Assembly (NCBI GenBank): GCA_022592445.1
Contig: JABYQR010000040.1
Coordinates: 141,600-205,599, forward strand
Reading direction: 5' to 3'
Length of the DNA stretch: 64,000 bases
Source: Cytidiella melzeri
Taxonomy: Eukaryota > Basidiomycota > Agaricomycetes > Polyporales > Irpicaceae
Shown here one piece after another: positions 36,815 to 48,801 of this stretch. Under the pieces are notes generated by a model. That model had not been told where the DNA came from. It did no database searches and saw nothing but the letters and a program-made list of their open reading frames with translations. The position numbers and the translations under genes were made by a program. The first letter of the stretch is position 1. Each line of letters opens with the position of its first letter.

Positions 36815-36952
36815 CGTTGTGGGTGGTAATGAACAGAGGCGACTTATCCCGACACGCAAGTAACAAAACGATTATTTCTCACGGTTAGCTACATCAGTAA
36901 GTTCAAGCCTTGAGGCTCACCCATCCCAGTCTTGAACATCCCTGTTCACTGC

Positions 36953-38806
36953 ATGGCACGGCTACGTCGAGATACTCAAGATACTGTCCCTGTCAATTCA
37001 TACACACGGCCACTACGCGTAGCATCATGCGGGACTTTGTTCTTAACCCACACATTGGATATCCCTAGCCATCCTGAACCAGCCGCGGTGATACGAGCAC
37101 ACTCGGTTACGCGTACCAGAGGCGGCTCAGCAGCAACATGTTCGTCAATACTCGCGCAATTTCCGTATGTCGATGCCATGCTTGTCGCTCCCTTGGGAGG
37201 AAACGAGGAAGGCAAGATGATCATACGCGACCTGGAAACTGAGAGAGTGAGTACGCGGTACTGCAAGATTTGGGACCAAGCCGGGGTACCTAGTGCGTGG
37301 GTCTTACATGCAGGTGCGATTTTTGTGCTATCCCCTACCTTTCTGTGCATCCCCACGCGTAAACCATTTTCAAGACCAAATTCTGATTATGTTGTCACCG
37401 CAGCGGATAGTTGACGCCCCACCTTGTAGATGACACGGACACTCGTACAGTCATCAATAACAACCCATTACCAGACATCACTCATGAAGAGTTTATTGTA
37501 CTCCTCGGACCTATCCTTGCACCCGAGAACTACGCTTATCTTGGCATGGGTCAAGGCCCGCCCCCGCCCTCAAGCACCGTGCCACCAGGCGTGAGCCAGG
37601 GTGTCCCTCGACCATCCCTGTCAGTCCCAGTCCTCAACAATAGCCCTGCCCCCTTAGACTGGATTCATTTCGAGGGGCGCTCTGTCAAAACGACGCTCAG
37701 TAACATTGTTGGGCTTGACGGACTCGCGCGAGAGAGAAAGTGGAGAAGTCATTGTGTGTTCAGCGTAGACGTAGGAAGGCGCGCTCGCCAGGGAATTGAA
37801 GCAGTAAGCACCCGTCCAACGAGCATATGGATTACTTGCTGATATCACAGCCAATTACAGCTCATACCACATATGGACGTCATTTTCTTAAACAAGCACT
37901 ATGCCCGAGCGCACTCGCCTCATTACGCGGCGTCCCCTCGGTCATTCCTGCTATCGCTCACATCTATAGCGCCCCCACATGCTTTGCTCGTGGCGCATTG
38001 GGGATCGGAGGGTGCTGCAGTGCTCTCGATTCCTAGTAAGGAATATTTCCAGAGCTCGGGTTGGGTTGACCCAAACGTACCTCCGCCATCGCCGGCTTCA
38101 GCTCCTACTGCAACGCTTGGACCACCTGGCACCAGGTCCACCTCGGATGGCAGACTTGGCGAAGTACAGAGTGTACGCACAGGGAGCGATTTTTGGGCAA
38201 TGGGGCATCACACCGAGTCTTCGAGTGAATTCACGGCGATGCTACCCTCGTCCCCCGATCCCCAGTCTCCCGTAGGTTTTAGTCTGGAGAACAGAAATCA
38301 ACACCGTCGTCGCCCGCGTCAGTCTGCTCAAGCGGATTCGGATTCGTCTGACTCGGATGGTACGCAGATCGCGGGAGCAAGACGAGCAGGTCCGGCTGGT
38401 GCTGGTGATAGTTCAGGCCATGCTAGCAGCAGTTCAACAAACCGCTCGCAGAGACAGCAAGGTGTCGTCGACGAGATTGGAGCTCAGGACGCTTTTGTTG
38501 CTGGGATGATATATGCCTTGAGCCGCAAGCTGGTCCCTGGTGAACCATACACGCCTTCTGCGGTGACCAAGGAAGGCGACACGGTGGTTATCCGTGGTGC
38601 AGAGTCTGACAGAGAACGAGACAGGGGGAAATGGCGCCTGGAAGAGTGCTTGCGGTGGGTGTCTCATCCAAGTCTGATGTATCGCTGACACTGACGGTAT
38701 TATGTGCATCAGGTTCGCTACTGAGTTGGCTGGTAGAAAAGCGAGGCGCAAAACCTGGGATGGTCTTGCGGAAGAGATGAATAAAGCAGGCTGGTTTGAC
38801 AGCTGA
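36953..38806 (+). CDS. pfkB-family carbohydrate kinase (ketohexokinase-like)
   Basis: Four exons, 36953-37313, 37430-37803, 37861-38654 and 38713-38806, total 1,623 nt and 540 residues. The N-terminal pfkB signature is VTRTRGGSAATCSSILAQF, preceded by VASCGTLFLTHTLDIP. The product-side motif is DEIGAQDAFVAGMIYAL, corresponding to the usual GAGDxF. LDWIHFEGR and DVIFLNKHYA match the ketohexokinase-type core. A disordered insert of about 140 residues (around residues 310-440) interrupts the C-terminal half. These kinases phosphorylate sugars or related small molecules with ATP. The Gly-to-Gln change in the anion-hole motif and the big insert leave activity open. The start used is the first ATG in frame. 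Confidence 0.85.
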
Positions 38807-39387
38807 TTTCCCTTTCCAAGAGGCCTCGTTATCAATAAGATTACTTTCCTACACTGTTATGTCGCTAGTGCTGACAACCCGGTGGGACATTATGCATTAA
38901 CGTTTGAACCCCCCAAGTCCAAAAAAACACACAGTCCCGGGTGTATGATTCAGCGTACTCACATAGCACTCAGACTTCATCAACCTCAATGGAAGTGTTA
39001 CGCAGCGCAGAAGGCTACAATCGAGTTCGAGTTCGCCGCCGTTTTCGCGTTTGCCATTCGTAACATGTGATTGTGGGCTATGCGCCCAACGCGTCGTAGA
39101 ATCGTATCGCGTTCAAGGTCTTGCATTTCTACGTCTGTACCGTCGCCATATAAAACATCCTACAAGTAATTGGGATCTACTCGATCGTCATTGAATTTCG
39201 TCTGCTTTCAATCTTATGCGGCGGAAACTTACACAAAACAAGCGGGCGGATCAATATGTCTACGTGATCTGTCGAGGTCGACATGAACGCCACCCAGTGA
39301 CCCTGCTGGCCTTTGGTCCGAAAGCCAGAGGCGGCTCTTGGCTGCGAAACGCGCATATCCTGCATCTGGCCTCACTCCGCTACTACC
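38807..39387. other. Intergenic region
   Basis: About 580 bases lie between the pfkB kinase stop and the next start. There is no supported exon, repeat or RNA gene. It should contain the promoter of the lysine-degradation gene. Confidence 0.4.
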
Positions 39388-42300
39388 ATGAGAGTGCTCG
39401 CGCGCAGGACACTTACGATTCGTCGACTTTATTCGACTCAGACTCGGCACAAGTTGACAATAGGTATAAGGCGAGAGGACCCAGAACGTATATGGGAGCG
39501 ACGGTGTCCAGTAACCCCAGAGGCCATCAGCGAACTCGTAGAGAAAGACGGAGTGCGAGTACTTGTGCAACCATGCGAGCGAAGGGTATGGACAGGCGGC
39601 GAGCTGCTGCAGGTGAGCGCACAAAACTTGAAGCATTCGGCCCAGAGCATAATACTTACGCTGTCCGAGTACAGGCTGGCGCGAACCTCCATCCAACTCT
39701 CTCGCCTGCGCATATAGTCATCGGAATCAAGGAGCCTCCGCTGCATGAAGTGCTCACAGGCTCGTTGCCGTTGCCACCAGGCTCGACGGTTGCCCGTACG
39801 CACCTCATGTTCTCTCATACACACAAAGGGCAACACTATAATATGGAGCTTCTGTCCAAATTCTTGAGCCCTAGGAAGAAGTCCCCTCGTCTTATTGACT
39901 ATGAACTGCTTACCGATGGGGAAGGGAGGCGCACGGTAGGATTCGGATGGTTTGCAGGAGGTGTGTGACACATGACTCATATGTCCTGCGATGCTGAATT
40001 GTGATTTCAGTCGCTGGAGCGTTGGAATCATTGTCAGCACTTGCTCATGCACTTCTTGAAATTGGTGTTGCTTCTCCGTTCCTGGTGCGCTTCATACTGA
40101 CACGCAACAAACACTCACTCATTGTATTATTCAGTCCACTCCGCGTCCACATACGCACCCTTCCCTTCCATCATTACTTGCGTCTCTTCGCACTCTCGTC
40201 GGTGATCGCATTGCGGACGACGGAACACCTTCCGTATTGGGCCCAATTGTGATTGGAGTTACTGGGTAACGTCTTTCGTTCTCAACTGAATACCGTTTTT
40301 ATGTATGCACAGGACTGGGAAAGTTTCTCAAGGTTGTCTAGACCTTCTGGCAAAGCTTCCGACTCAAAATGTCCGCGTCGAGGATCTGCCTAAACTAGTT
40401 AGTGACCCAGGTGAGCGAACTATATCTCGCACTCATAAGGATACGTGTTAATGCCCTTCTCAAGAAACGAATCTGCACAAAGTGAGTACCAATGCTATTT
40501 CTTGCATAGTCGTGAATAACTTTGCTTCAGATCTATGTCGTTCATGCGACTCCAGCAGAATACCTCCTGCGCACAGATGGAGAGCCATATCAACGAGACC
40601 ACTATTATGCAAATCCTCACATATATAAGTCTGTCTTTCATGAGCGTGTACGTTCATCTCTTTTCGCATGCTTGCCGCTCTCATAGTGAAGCTATACAGA
40701 TCGCACCCTATCTAACATTACTCATGAATGGCGTGGGTTGGGCACAAGGATTTCCGAGACTTATGAGTAACGCACAGCTCGCAACAACTCTTGAGGCCGC
40801 TCAGAATATAGGAAAAGGCAGATTTGTATGTGTCGGTGATATTAGCTGTGACATTGAGGTAAGAGTCTTTCCAGCTGACCAACACCCTGCTCATGCCGTA
40901 TTTCGTACTCGTACAGGGTGGTCTTGAGTACTTGCCACACGCATCAACGCTCTCGAAACCATTTTTCCGTACACGTCCAAACGATCTTCCAGCTCATCTA
41001 CCATCTGTTACTATGATGGCAGTGGACATCCTACCCACTGCACTCTCCCGCGAGTCTTCGATGCATTTCTCGAGGGTTTTGCTACCATACTTGCGCACGC
41101 TTGTTAAAAAGTACAGGTTTGGTCGCAAGCACGCGTGTCTGCGACATGAGGAAGACAACGAGCGACTGCGCGCTCTGGATCGAGCTACTGTGGCTGACTG
41201 TGGGCACCTGAAAGAAGACCATAAATGGTTGGAGAACCCCTTGAGTGTGTGGCGAGCCCAATGCCAGATTATGCAACAAGAAGTGTCGAAGGCCGCCGAG
41301 CCTGCTGTTGTGCATAGAAAGAAGGTTCTCATGTTAGGAAGCGGGATGGTTGCAGGTCCCGCCATTGACGAGATTGCAAGTCACAGCGACACTGAGCTGT
41401 TGGTGGGTAAGCACGAGGCGAAATGAAGAATGATGATGCGTTTTACTGATTGCGAATAAGGACAGCGAGTAACTCACTTGCAGAAGCGCAGCGTCTGACG
41501 TCGGCCCACAATAATGCGTCTGCGCGAAGGATAGACATGGACGATAGAGCGAATGTCGCACAGCTTATCGAAGCAGCGGATGTGGTGGTCAGGTGCGTCG
41601 CTACCGCAATTCGCATCTTTCTGTGCTCACTCGTGAACTTTAGTTTGCTCCCAGTCCCCTTCCATCCCACTGTAGCGGAGCTGTGCGTCAAGCACGGCAA
41701 GCATCTAGTCACAGCATCTTACATTTCTCCCGACATGCGGGCTCTTCATGAGCGGTACGCATAAACACTTTACCTACACTTCATTCGGGACATTGAGAAG
41801 TACAACAGTGCACAAGCAGCAGACGTATTGCTTCTTAACGAGATTGGCCTGGACCCGGGAATTGACCACTGCTCTGCCATTTCGCTGCTGTCTCAGCTTT
41901 CCACTGAGAACAAGCAAGTTGTATCCTTCACTTCCTTCTGTGGTGGCCTCCCAGCACCCGAGCATGCCGAAGGTGTTCCCTTGAAGTACAAGTTCAGTTG
42001 GAGCCCACGTGGTGTACTCAGTGCTGCTTTGAACGGTGCACGATTCAAACTGGGTGGCAAAGTATGGTTTCCTTTCTGCGTTTGTTCCAGTTTCATTAAT
42101 GTCAAGCAATCATAGGTGCAGGAAATTGAAGGAAAGGATATTCTGAAAGAGAGCTTTGCTGACCTCCCGATCTCGCATGCGTTGAAGCTTGAAGGTATAG
42201 CAAACAGAGATAGTCTACCTTATGCGGGGACGTATTCTCTCGGAGAACTCGACTCACTTCGCACCATTGTTAGGGGTACATTACGGTACGCATTGTAGCT

Positions 42301-43021
42301 GGGATCATGTTGAGTTTGTGCTCACGATACCGGGCATAGGTATCCTGGGTTTTCTTCTCTCATGCATGCTTTCAAGGGTATCGGTTTACTTGAACCGACA
42401 ACGACGATCAGTCCCCTCAGCTGGGATGATCTTGCTCGGTCAGCGGTGGAAGCCAAGCTTCAGGTGCAAGTACCGAAAGACTCCGTATCACTTCGCTCAG
42501 CTATCGGAGACTTGATTGACGGAGCAATGAAGGACGAAGCTTTGGATGCCCTTCAAACCTTTGGAATCTTGCCGGACGCTTCTTCAGGCATCAGGCCACC
42601 TTCAATAGCTCTCCCAGGTATACCGACGGCGCCACTGGATCTGTTCGCCGCAGTTCTCTCAGACAAATTGCGTTACTTGCCTGGGGAGCGCGACCTGGTA
42701 CTTCTCTACCACGAGATTGTGGCTAGATCCCCGATTAGCGGAGAAGAAGAACTGCACACTTCGTCATTGGTGGCTTACGGTGACTCTCGTGCCTCTGCCA
42801 TGGCACGCACGGTTGGACTTCCCCTGGCGTTTACTGTTAGGTCGGTTCTCGATGGCTCAGTCAATGCGAGAGGCGTTTGCGGACCAGGGGTAGACAAGGC
42901 TGTATGGGGAAGCGTGCTGCAAGGACTTGAGCGCGTGGGTCTTGGAATGCAGGAGAAGGTTCTACATCGCAGACGGAAGCAGCTATCTCTGGAAGAAAGC
43001 TTGATTCGCTCGCGGGCTTGA
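39388..43021 (+). CDS. Bifunctional lysine-ketoglutarate reductase / saccharopine dehydrogenase (AASS-like), mitochondrial
   Basis: Fourteen exons from 39388-39612 to 42340-43021 total 2,940 nt and 979 residues with agreeing phases. One exon is only 17 nt (40465-40481). An arginine-rich mitochondrial presequence ([16 protein letters not shown]) leads into an AlaDH/PNT-like LKR half ([62 protein letters not shown]). A linker and then a Rossmann SDH half follow: [44 protein letters not shown] and [15 protein letters not shown]. This is the single-chain enzyme known from animals and plants that breaks down lysine through saccharopine to aminoadipate semialdehyde. Fungal lysine synthesis instead uses separate LYS1 and LYS9. 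Length fits AASS (about 930-1,060). Confidence 0.9.
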
Positions 43022-43339
43022 TGTGTGGTCTATGGAGGAGTGTCTCATGATTATAGCTGCTCAGGCTATACTTGTATCACCACCTTAACTAGTAAATTAG
43101 GACAATTCAGGAATACTGTCTGATGGTACAGTAATAACTGTTAGAAAGGTGTGCCCACTACTATAAGTTTTAGGCTGCACTAGCCGAACCTGAAATAGCG
43201 CCCATGGTCACCACGTAATGTTGAATTCACGTGATCGCGATTTCTCACGAAATGGCGAAGGCCACACGGCGCTTCGGTTTTCAACTTGGACTACTACTAC
43301 CACCGCCACCACAGCCGTCAAGACATCGCATAGCCACTG
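43022..43339. promoter_or_regulatory. Intergenic region upstream of the SRA gene
   Basis: About 320 bases contain no supported exon. The open frame beginning near 43231 does not splice in phase to the SRA exons. Confidence 0.35.
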
Positions 43340-44878
43340 ATGGTGAAAGCAGATCAGTGAGTAAGACTTCTCGACCGCCATGCCCCTATTACGTACCTAA
43401 CGCATTTATGCAGTCCTGCCGCTAAATTCGGTCATATTCCTGGAATCAATGTCGGCCACTGGTGGCCCTCTCGGTGAGTTGAGAGTTAAGAGTGACATCC
43501 TCAAACGCGATCCTCATTGCCTGCGCAGGAAGGAATGCAGCGCCGATTACGTACATCCTGGGTTCTTAGCTGGAATATATGGACGCAAAGATGACGGGGC
43601 TCGGAGTGTAGTTTTGTCAAAGTCTGAATTTGCTGACAAGGATTATGGTGAAACATTGTGAGTATTCATCAGGTTTGATCTGCTGATCTGGGCGTTACCG
43701 TTCTGTCGCAGTATTTATGTTGGGAGTGGTGGCCGCGCTCCGGGTGTGAGTTCTGCTTTATAGTTTCCTATCGAACAGCGATGATGACACCTTCTGCATA
43801 CCTTAGCAACGCGTCGGTCCTCAAACAGAGGACCAGTCGTTCAAGAATAACCTTAATCAAGCATTGGCGGTCAGCTCTTTCTGTCTTATGACTCGTTTGG
43901 TTTTGCAAGTTGACTCCGACTAATTCTATGTTCAGAGATCGGCCTTTTTGAAAAAGCCAGTTCGCGTGATTCGAGGACCGGGCGGTTCAAAATATGCTCC
44001 ATATGACGGGTAGGTCTTGTGCATATTTGTCGTTGCGAGCCACACTCATGCCGAGAAGATTCCGATACGATGGTTTATACCAAGTATCCAATGTACGTAT
44101 ATCCATAACAGCTTTGGCTTTAGCTACATCGCTTATGTTGGCCACTAGCCCCGGATAGAAAAGGGAGAAGCAGGCTTCAACATTTGCTTGTTCGACTTCA
44201 AAGTAGGTCTCTTAGTTGCTCAATATAGCGCCCATATAATGATCCAGCTTGAAGCGCGAGCCAAACCAACCTCCACTACCAACTGATCGCGGACCCAGAG
44301 ATAAAAGCGATATAGCAGCGCGACGTCGTCAGTACCGGCAATTATTGGGGACTTCAAAACCGGGGCCCTCAAAGAGTAAACGTCCCACGCATCGCGCTGC
44401 TTCAAGCAGTGCCGATGAAGAAGAAAATCTAGAGTCGCTCTTGTAAGTCGACACGCGTCAACGCTACAACATAGGCTGATTCCATAAATTTGTGCATAGC
44501 ACGTCCCCGGAGGAAGTAGAAGAAGAGCTGGAACCTGTTCTATCCCAACTGGTAAAGTTCATCTAAATTGTAGTGCATCTGGTGCTGACATTTTCGCTGC
44601 AGGCTCGGTTCACTCGGAGCGGCGGAAGCTCGGCTGAGAAGAAAGCTAGAAGAGGTCTTCTGGTCGAAGTTGGCAGGCACATCAAAGCTGTTGTCAAGGA
44701 GAAGGAAGAGGAGGGGCAAGATGCTGCCTGGTGGAGGCACGAGCTCTGGAGCTACGTTGTAAAGGCCACGCCGGGTGGAAAGCGCGACTATACCGTCCAA
44801 CAATATGAAGAACTCTACGAAAAGTACGAAGGTCTGCAAGCACTACAGGAGAACTTTTCTACTCAAGAGGCTGGGTGA
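43340..44878 (+). CDS. SRA/YDG-domain protein (methylated-DNA reader type)
   Basis: A 17 nt first exon (43340-43356) joins in phase to 43414-43473, 43529-43657, 43712-43745, 43807-43869, 43936-44009, 44059-44092 and 44149-44202, followed by exons to 44878. The SRA domain reads FGHIPGINVGHWW, CSADYVHPGFLAGIYG, IYVGSGGR, KKPVRVIRG, YAPYDGFRYDGLYQV and AGFNICLFDFK. A disordered linker (REPNQPPLPTDRG) and a lysine-rich helical C-terminus follow. SRA domains of UHRF1 and SUVH proteins flip and bind 5-methylcytosine in hemimethylated DNA. There is no RING, PHD or SET domain here, so this is a stand-alone reader. The junction between 44202 and the exon beginning near 44248 does not resolve in phase with standard sites. 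Confidence 0.82.
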
Positions 44879-45244
44879 AGCAATGTAGGCTGATTGAGAT
44901 ATAAGCTTTGCAAGACTGAAGCCGTATCATATCAGCCCACATGAATTCATTTAGCGGAAGAGGGCTTCAGCTCTAATGATCGTATACTTTGTATACGTAG
45001 ATTATAGGCTATAACGACTTTTAATGAAGGCTCTGACGTTACAAGCCGTGTGATCACTGCGTAGAACCCGGGATGCAGTAGGTTCATGGTATTTCACCGC
45101 GAGTGCACCATTGGCAACTATCCCAAGCGTATGAGCTTGTCAAACAGCGTATCATCCATTGAAGCTACACACACAACAAATTACTCTATACAGTCATATT
45201 GATATGCGATGACGATACTCAAGCGCTAAACCCAGAAACTCCCT
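44879..45244. other. Convergent 3' intergenic region
   Basis: This lies between the SRA-protein stop and the MYND-protein stop. It is AT-rich with no supported coding sequence. Confidence 0.4.
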
Positions 45245-46661
45245 TTATATCCCAGGCATCCCTCTACCGCCACCAAGGCCCTGCAACATCATACCCATCA
45301 TCATCTTCAAATGCTGTCCCATGACTTCCATGCCCTTGCCTATCATATTCGCTCTAGCCTCTCCGTGGTGGCTCACGATATGTGCGTACTCGCCCTCCGC
45401 GACATAATCTCCATACCAATAATCTACCACCCGTTGGTACACAGTCGCCCGAATCTTGCTAACGCCATCGGGAGAATACAAATCATGGTAGGTCGCGCCG
45501 ATGTTTGGGTCGTGCTTGATGGATGGGACGACGAAGTGGTCTAACAGGCCCCACGCCTTGAAGTCCTTGTCGATTGTAGGGCCGCCAAGTCGGTATTGGA
45601 GGTCCAAAATGACATACTCGGCGGGCTGCAACACGAGCGAGTAGGACTTGGCGTCTTGCATCGCTGTGCTCAGGACGGCGGGCAGTAGTCCTTTGTGCTC
45701 CACCTACAATCTTAGTGAGTATCGTCCCACGTATCGACTGATCGACGTAGTTACCTCTTTCCCATTGAAATTAGAGGCGCGCACGTAAGAAGGGTACAGC
45801 CCGACAGAAGAGGCGCTAGGTGTTCATGGCATCAGCACGACGGCAGGGGCATACGGCTCCCTGCTTACCCCGAGATGACGGCAGTTGGAACATGCTTCTC
45901 GCCAGGCTTTCTCCCCTCCAAGAATAAGGCCTGCTTATCCTCACTCACCACTGCGATGATCTCCTTCCCGACAACGAGCTTGGCTGCCTTGGTCCGGTTT
46001 TGAATCATCATGCGAAGATCCAAGTAAAATCCTGGTACGCCAGGAAGCATGGACATAAGGTCTTCTGGAGTCGTGGAGTTGCTGGGAAGGTTGTCCAACG
46101 CTCCTCCGGGCTTAACAGAAAGACTTGCCAGAATGAAATTTCATGGGCAGCTCGACTCTAAGAAGAAGAAAAATATAACATACTCGCAGGTTATCTGACC
46201 GTTGGGGGCACACCAACAGCCCACTCCGTCTTTGTCACCTCTGGAGAAGATGGGCGTGGCAGGGTATTTGCAACCAGTCGGAATATGCTTTGGGTTGAAG
46301 GTACGACAGAGAGGAGGGTCGACGAATGACTGACAAGATTGTTTGTGCTCTGGCCAGTGATCGCGCTGACATTTTGTCGAACAATAGCGTACTGAGCTTG
46401 TTTGCAGAGCAGAAGTTGGCGGACGAAGTAATTTGTACGACTGGCTGTGAAAACGACGTACTGGCAACGAGAGCATGCTCGCAAGCTGGTTTTTCCGCCC
46501 TCTTCCTTATCGCAAGCAGAATTGCCACACCGCGCCTTTTCTTCGCGCATCTCTTTGCGTTGCTTCGCGAGCTGCCCGCGTATGGCTGCGATGCCGCTGC
46601 TGGAGGTCTCCATCATGCCATTCACATCGACGGAAAAACATGGGGGAGCTTGACTAGACAT
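45245..46661 (-). CDS. MYND zinc-finger protein
   Basis: Five exons, 46661-46462, 46396-46184, 46123-45869, 45815-45755 and 45703-45245, total 1,188 nt and 395 residues. After a coiled N-terminus (IRGQLAKQRKEMREEK) comes a MYND finger at about residues 45-90: CGNSACDKEEGG, SLRACSRCHSVRYCSTKCQ and RDHWPEHKQSC. The pattern of cysteines and the closing H-x3-C fit the family. The C-terminal half (YLDLRMMIQNRTKAAKLVVG; SLVLQPAEYVILDLQYRLGG) has no domain I can name and ends in a Met/Gly-rich tail. MYND fingers bind proline-rich peptides in partner proteins. The function is unknown. Confidence 0.82.
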
Positions 46662-47122
46662 GGAGCTGAATGCTGTCCCTCAAGTCGCCGTTCAGCTAGA
46701 GCATAAGTATCGTGGATTTATGATTGCCCACCTTATAGTCAGGGAAAAACGCGTAAATGAGAGAGCAAGCTGTACACGCGTACGGAGCGAGACGCGACGT
46801 CGAGGGGGTGCTAATGAGGGTGTGACATCGTGACAACACGTTACTGTTCGCACTCGTGACTTCAACAGCCTCACTCCGGGAAACTGACCGCTGCAGCTTG
46901 GAACGAGAGGTCCTCGGCGGTGCGCTCGGAGATGATGCCCACGGTGAATAGCAATGATGCAGTCTTTGCCTACAGATGCAAAAGACTGGTGTCATTGAAT
47001 GAAGCAACACTAATCCCGAACGACAACTTCGTGCATACTGATGACGATCATTATCTTCAGCTCGACCTGCAAGTGGCTCATTAAGTAGCGGATGATAAGT
47101 TATATCTACCAGAGCCTGATGG
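46662..47122. other. Intergenic region, MID1 3' side
   Basis: This separates the MID1 stop from the MYND gene start on the same strand. One 32-codon minus-strand stretch (near 46880-46975, containing AKTASLLFTVGIISERTAED) follows a good acceptor and looks protein-like, but I found no start or upstream exon in phase, so I do not call a gene. Confidence 0.3.
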
Positions 47123-48653
47123 CTATAGGCCATTGCACCACACATTACCCCATCGGTCTTGTGTAACACCGGTTACACCATCTCCCTGGTATCCTTCTTC
47201 ACCGCTATCCACAAAGCCGACACCATAGCTCATCTGTGCCGTGAACCGCGGGAGTGGACACGAGAAACCCAAGAAATAAGGACACGCCCTGTCAGCGGCG
47301 GTGCATGTCTCCAGACAAGGCAGCAGGGCCATATAGTCGGAAGGGAATGGTTGTAGCCCGGGGCTGCGTGGGGGTACTGAAGTTGGTTGGGCTTGCAGCG
47401 CAGACGAAGGGTTCGATGCATCGTTTACTTGACTGGGAGAGGGTTCACCGCATCGCGTGAACCATATTGAACAGAGCCACGCCCTATACGCGCGCTGACA
47501 GTCTGCGCAGGTTACCAGTGGGCTGTAGTAGTCTCGTCCACAAGGGTGTGTCGAGAGGGAGATCGTGAAGTTAGCCAGCGTTTCCAGCATAGGGTTTGTG
47601 ACCGTTTCTGGGAGGTTTGCGCTTGTATATGCCAAGTCAGGCAAGGGCGGTGCGCTAATTGGCACAGCGTAGTTCACCGTGGGGCAATACGGCAGCGAGT
47701 GCACAATAGGGCAAGAAAAAGAAGCTGTGGCCGGATTGTGAGGAGCTCAGGTCAAGTGAGAAACACTGAAAGTACCTGATTTGGTGACAAAGTTAATAGG
47801 CCCGCTGACCTTCGTTCCATTCTCAATCACATACGTCGTGTAGTTTGTGAGTGGTGTCAAACCATTTAGCAACCATTGCCATCGCCACCCGCCAGTATCT
47901 CTTAGCCATAGTCCATTATCCGCCGTCTCCCCCGCATTCAAGACATGACTGTCTTCTATTGTCGCCGCGCGTATAGCGCAGCCAGTACGTGGGAGTGACA
48001 CCAACTCAGACGCGGCAGTTGGGGCAATGAATATCGAGACATTAATGGGAAGAGCAGGGGCTCCATCTGGCAGAGAAATGTTGGCTGGTGGCAGAATGTA
48101 TTTCGGATATGTCGGGTCCACTATATGTGTCGTATTGCTGTACGAGAGCGGACTGGAAAATACGAGTGCTTGATTCGACGTTGTGTCGCCCAGTAGAGGT
48201 AGACCGTCGAGGATATCATGAAACGGGCCTACAACAGGCTCAGCTTCAATACTCATCATTGGTATGGCATTACTGACCGTTTTGAGATATGCCCAATTCA
48301 ATCGGCACCTCTACTGAACCTGATACTGCCAAGAATCCTCCGTCGTTGACTATACCACTCCACACGCCGAAGCCATTTTGAAGGTTGATTTCGAATGCTC
48401 GACCATCTTCCACGTCTCCCAGCCCTGGATTTGTAATAGCCGTGTCGTTTGATAGGAAGAATCTTGGTGGGGATGCTATACTTGCGCACAAAGCAACAGA
48501 TACCGAGAGGTTGACATGGGCCGCCGGCAGTGAGAATACGGGAGGATTCGGAAGGGAGTTGGTGGTGAAGTTGTAGAGTTTGTCGACTGACAATGGTTGT
48601 TGAGCATGTATGAGCTGTGTTTGAAGAAGAAGGAGAAGGGACAGTGGTAGCAT
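47123..48653 (-). CDS. MID1: Stretch-activated calcium channel regulatory subunit Mid1
   Basis: Three exons, 48653-48278, 48228-47776 and 47724-47123, total 1,431 nt and 476 residues. A signal peptide (LPLSLLLLLQTQLIHAQ) is followed by an N-glycosylation-rich lumenal domain (NLSVSVALCASIASPPRFF; LLGDTTSNQALVFSSPL). The hallmark cysteine-rich C-terminus comprises CGRDYYSPLVTCADCQRAYR, WLCSIWFTRC and CLETCTAADRACPYFLGFSC, ending DRWGNVWCNG. Mid1 is the glycosylated partner that traffics and regulates Cch1 in the high-affinity calcium influx system, used in pheromone, cell-wall and ER stress responses. It lies 23 kb from CCH1 in this window. Confidence 0.92.
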
Positions 48654-48801
48654 CCTGCGATGGTGGTCTCCCTTGTTAATGCACAGGTCGTTTAGAGGTG
48701 AAATCTAGATCAAGATCGTCTAGCCGAGAAGCCGGAACGCACTGCAAGTTTATAATAACTCTATAACGTTGAGGTCAACAATTCTCCTTTTTTTGTAACC
48801 C

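Noticed and set aside
41117..41152. Possible 36 nt intron in the lysine-degradation gene
   Set aside because: It stays in frame when read through and is too short for a normal intron, so I kept it as coding.
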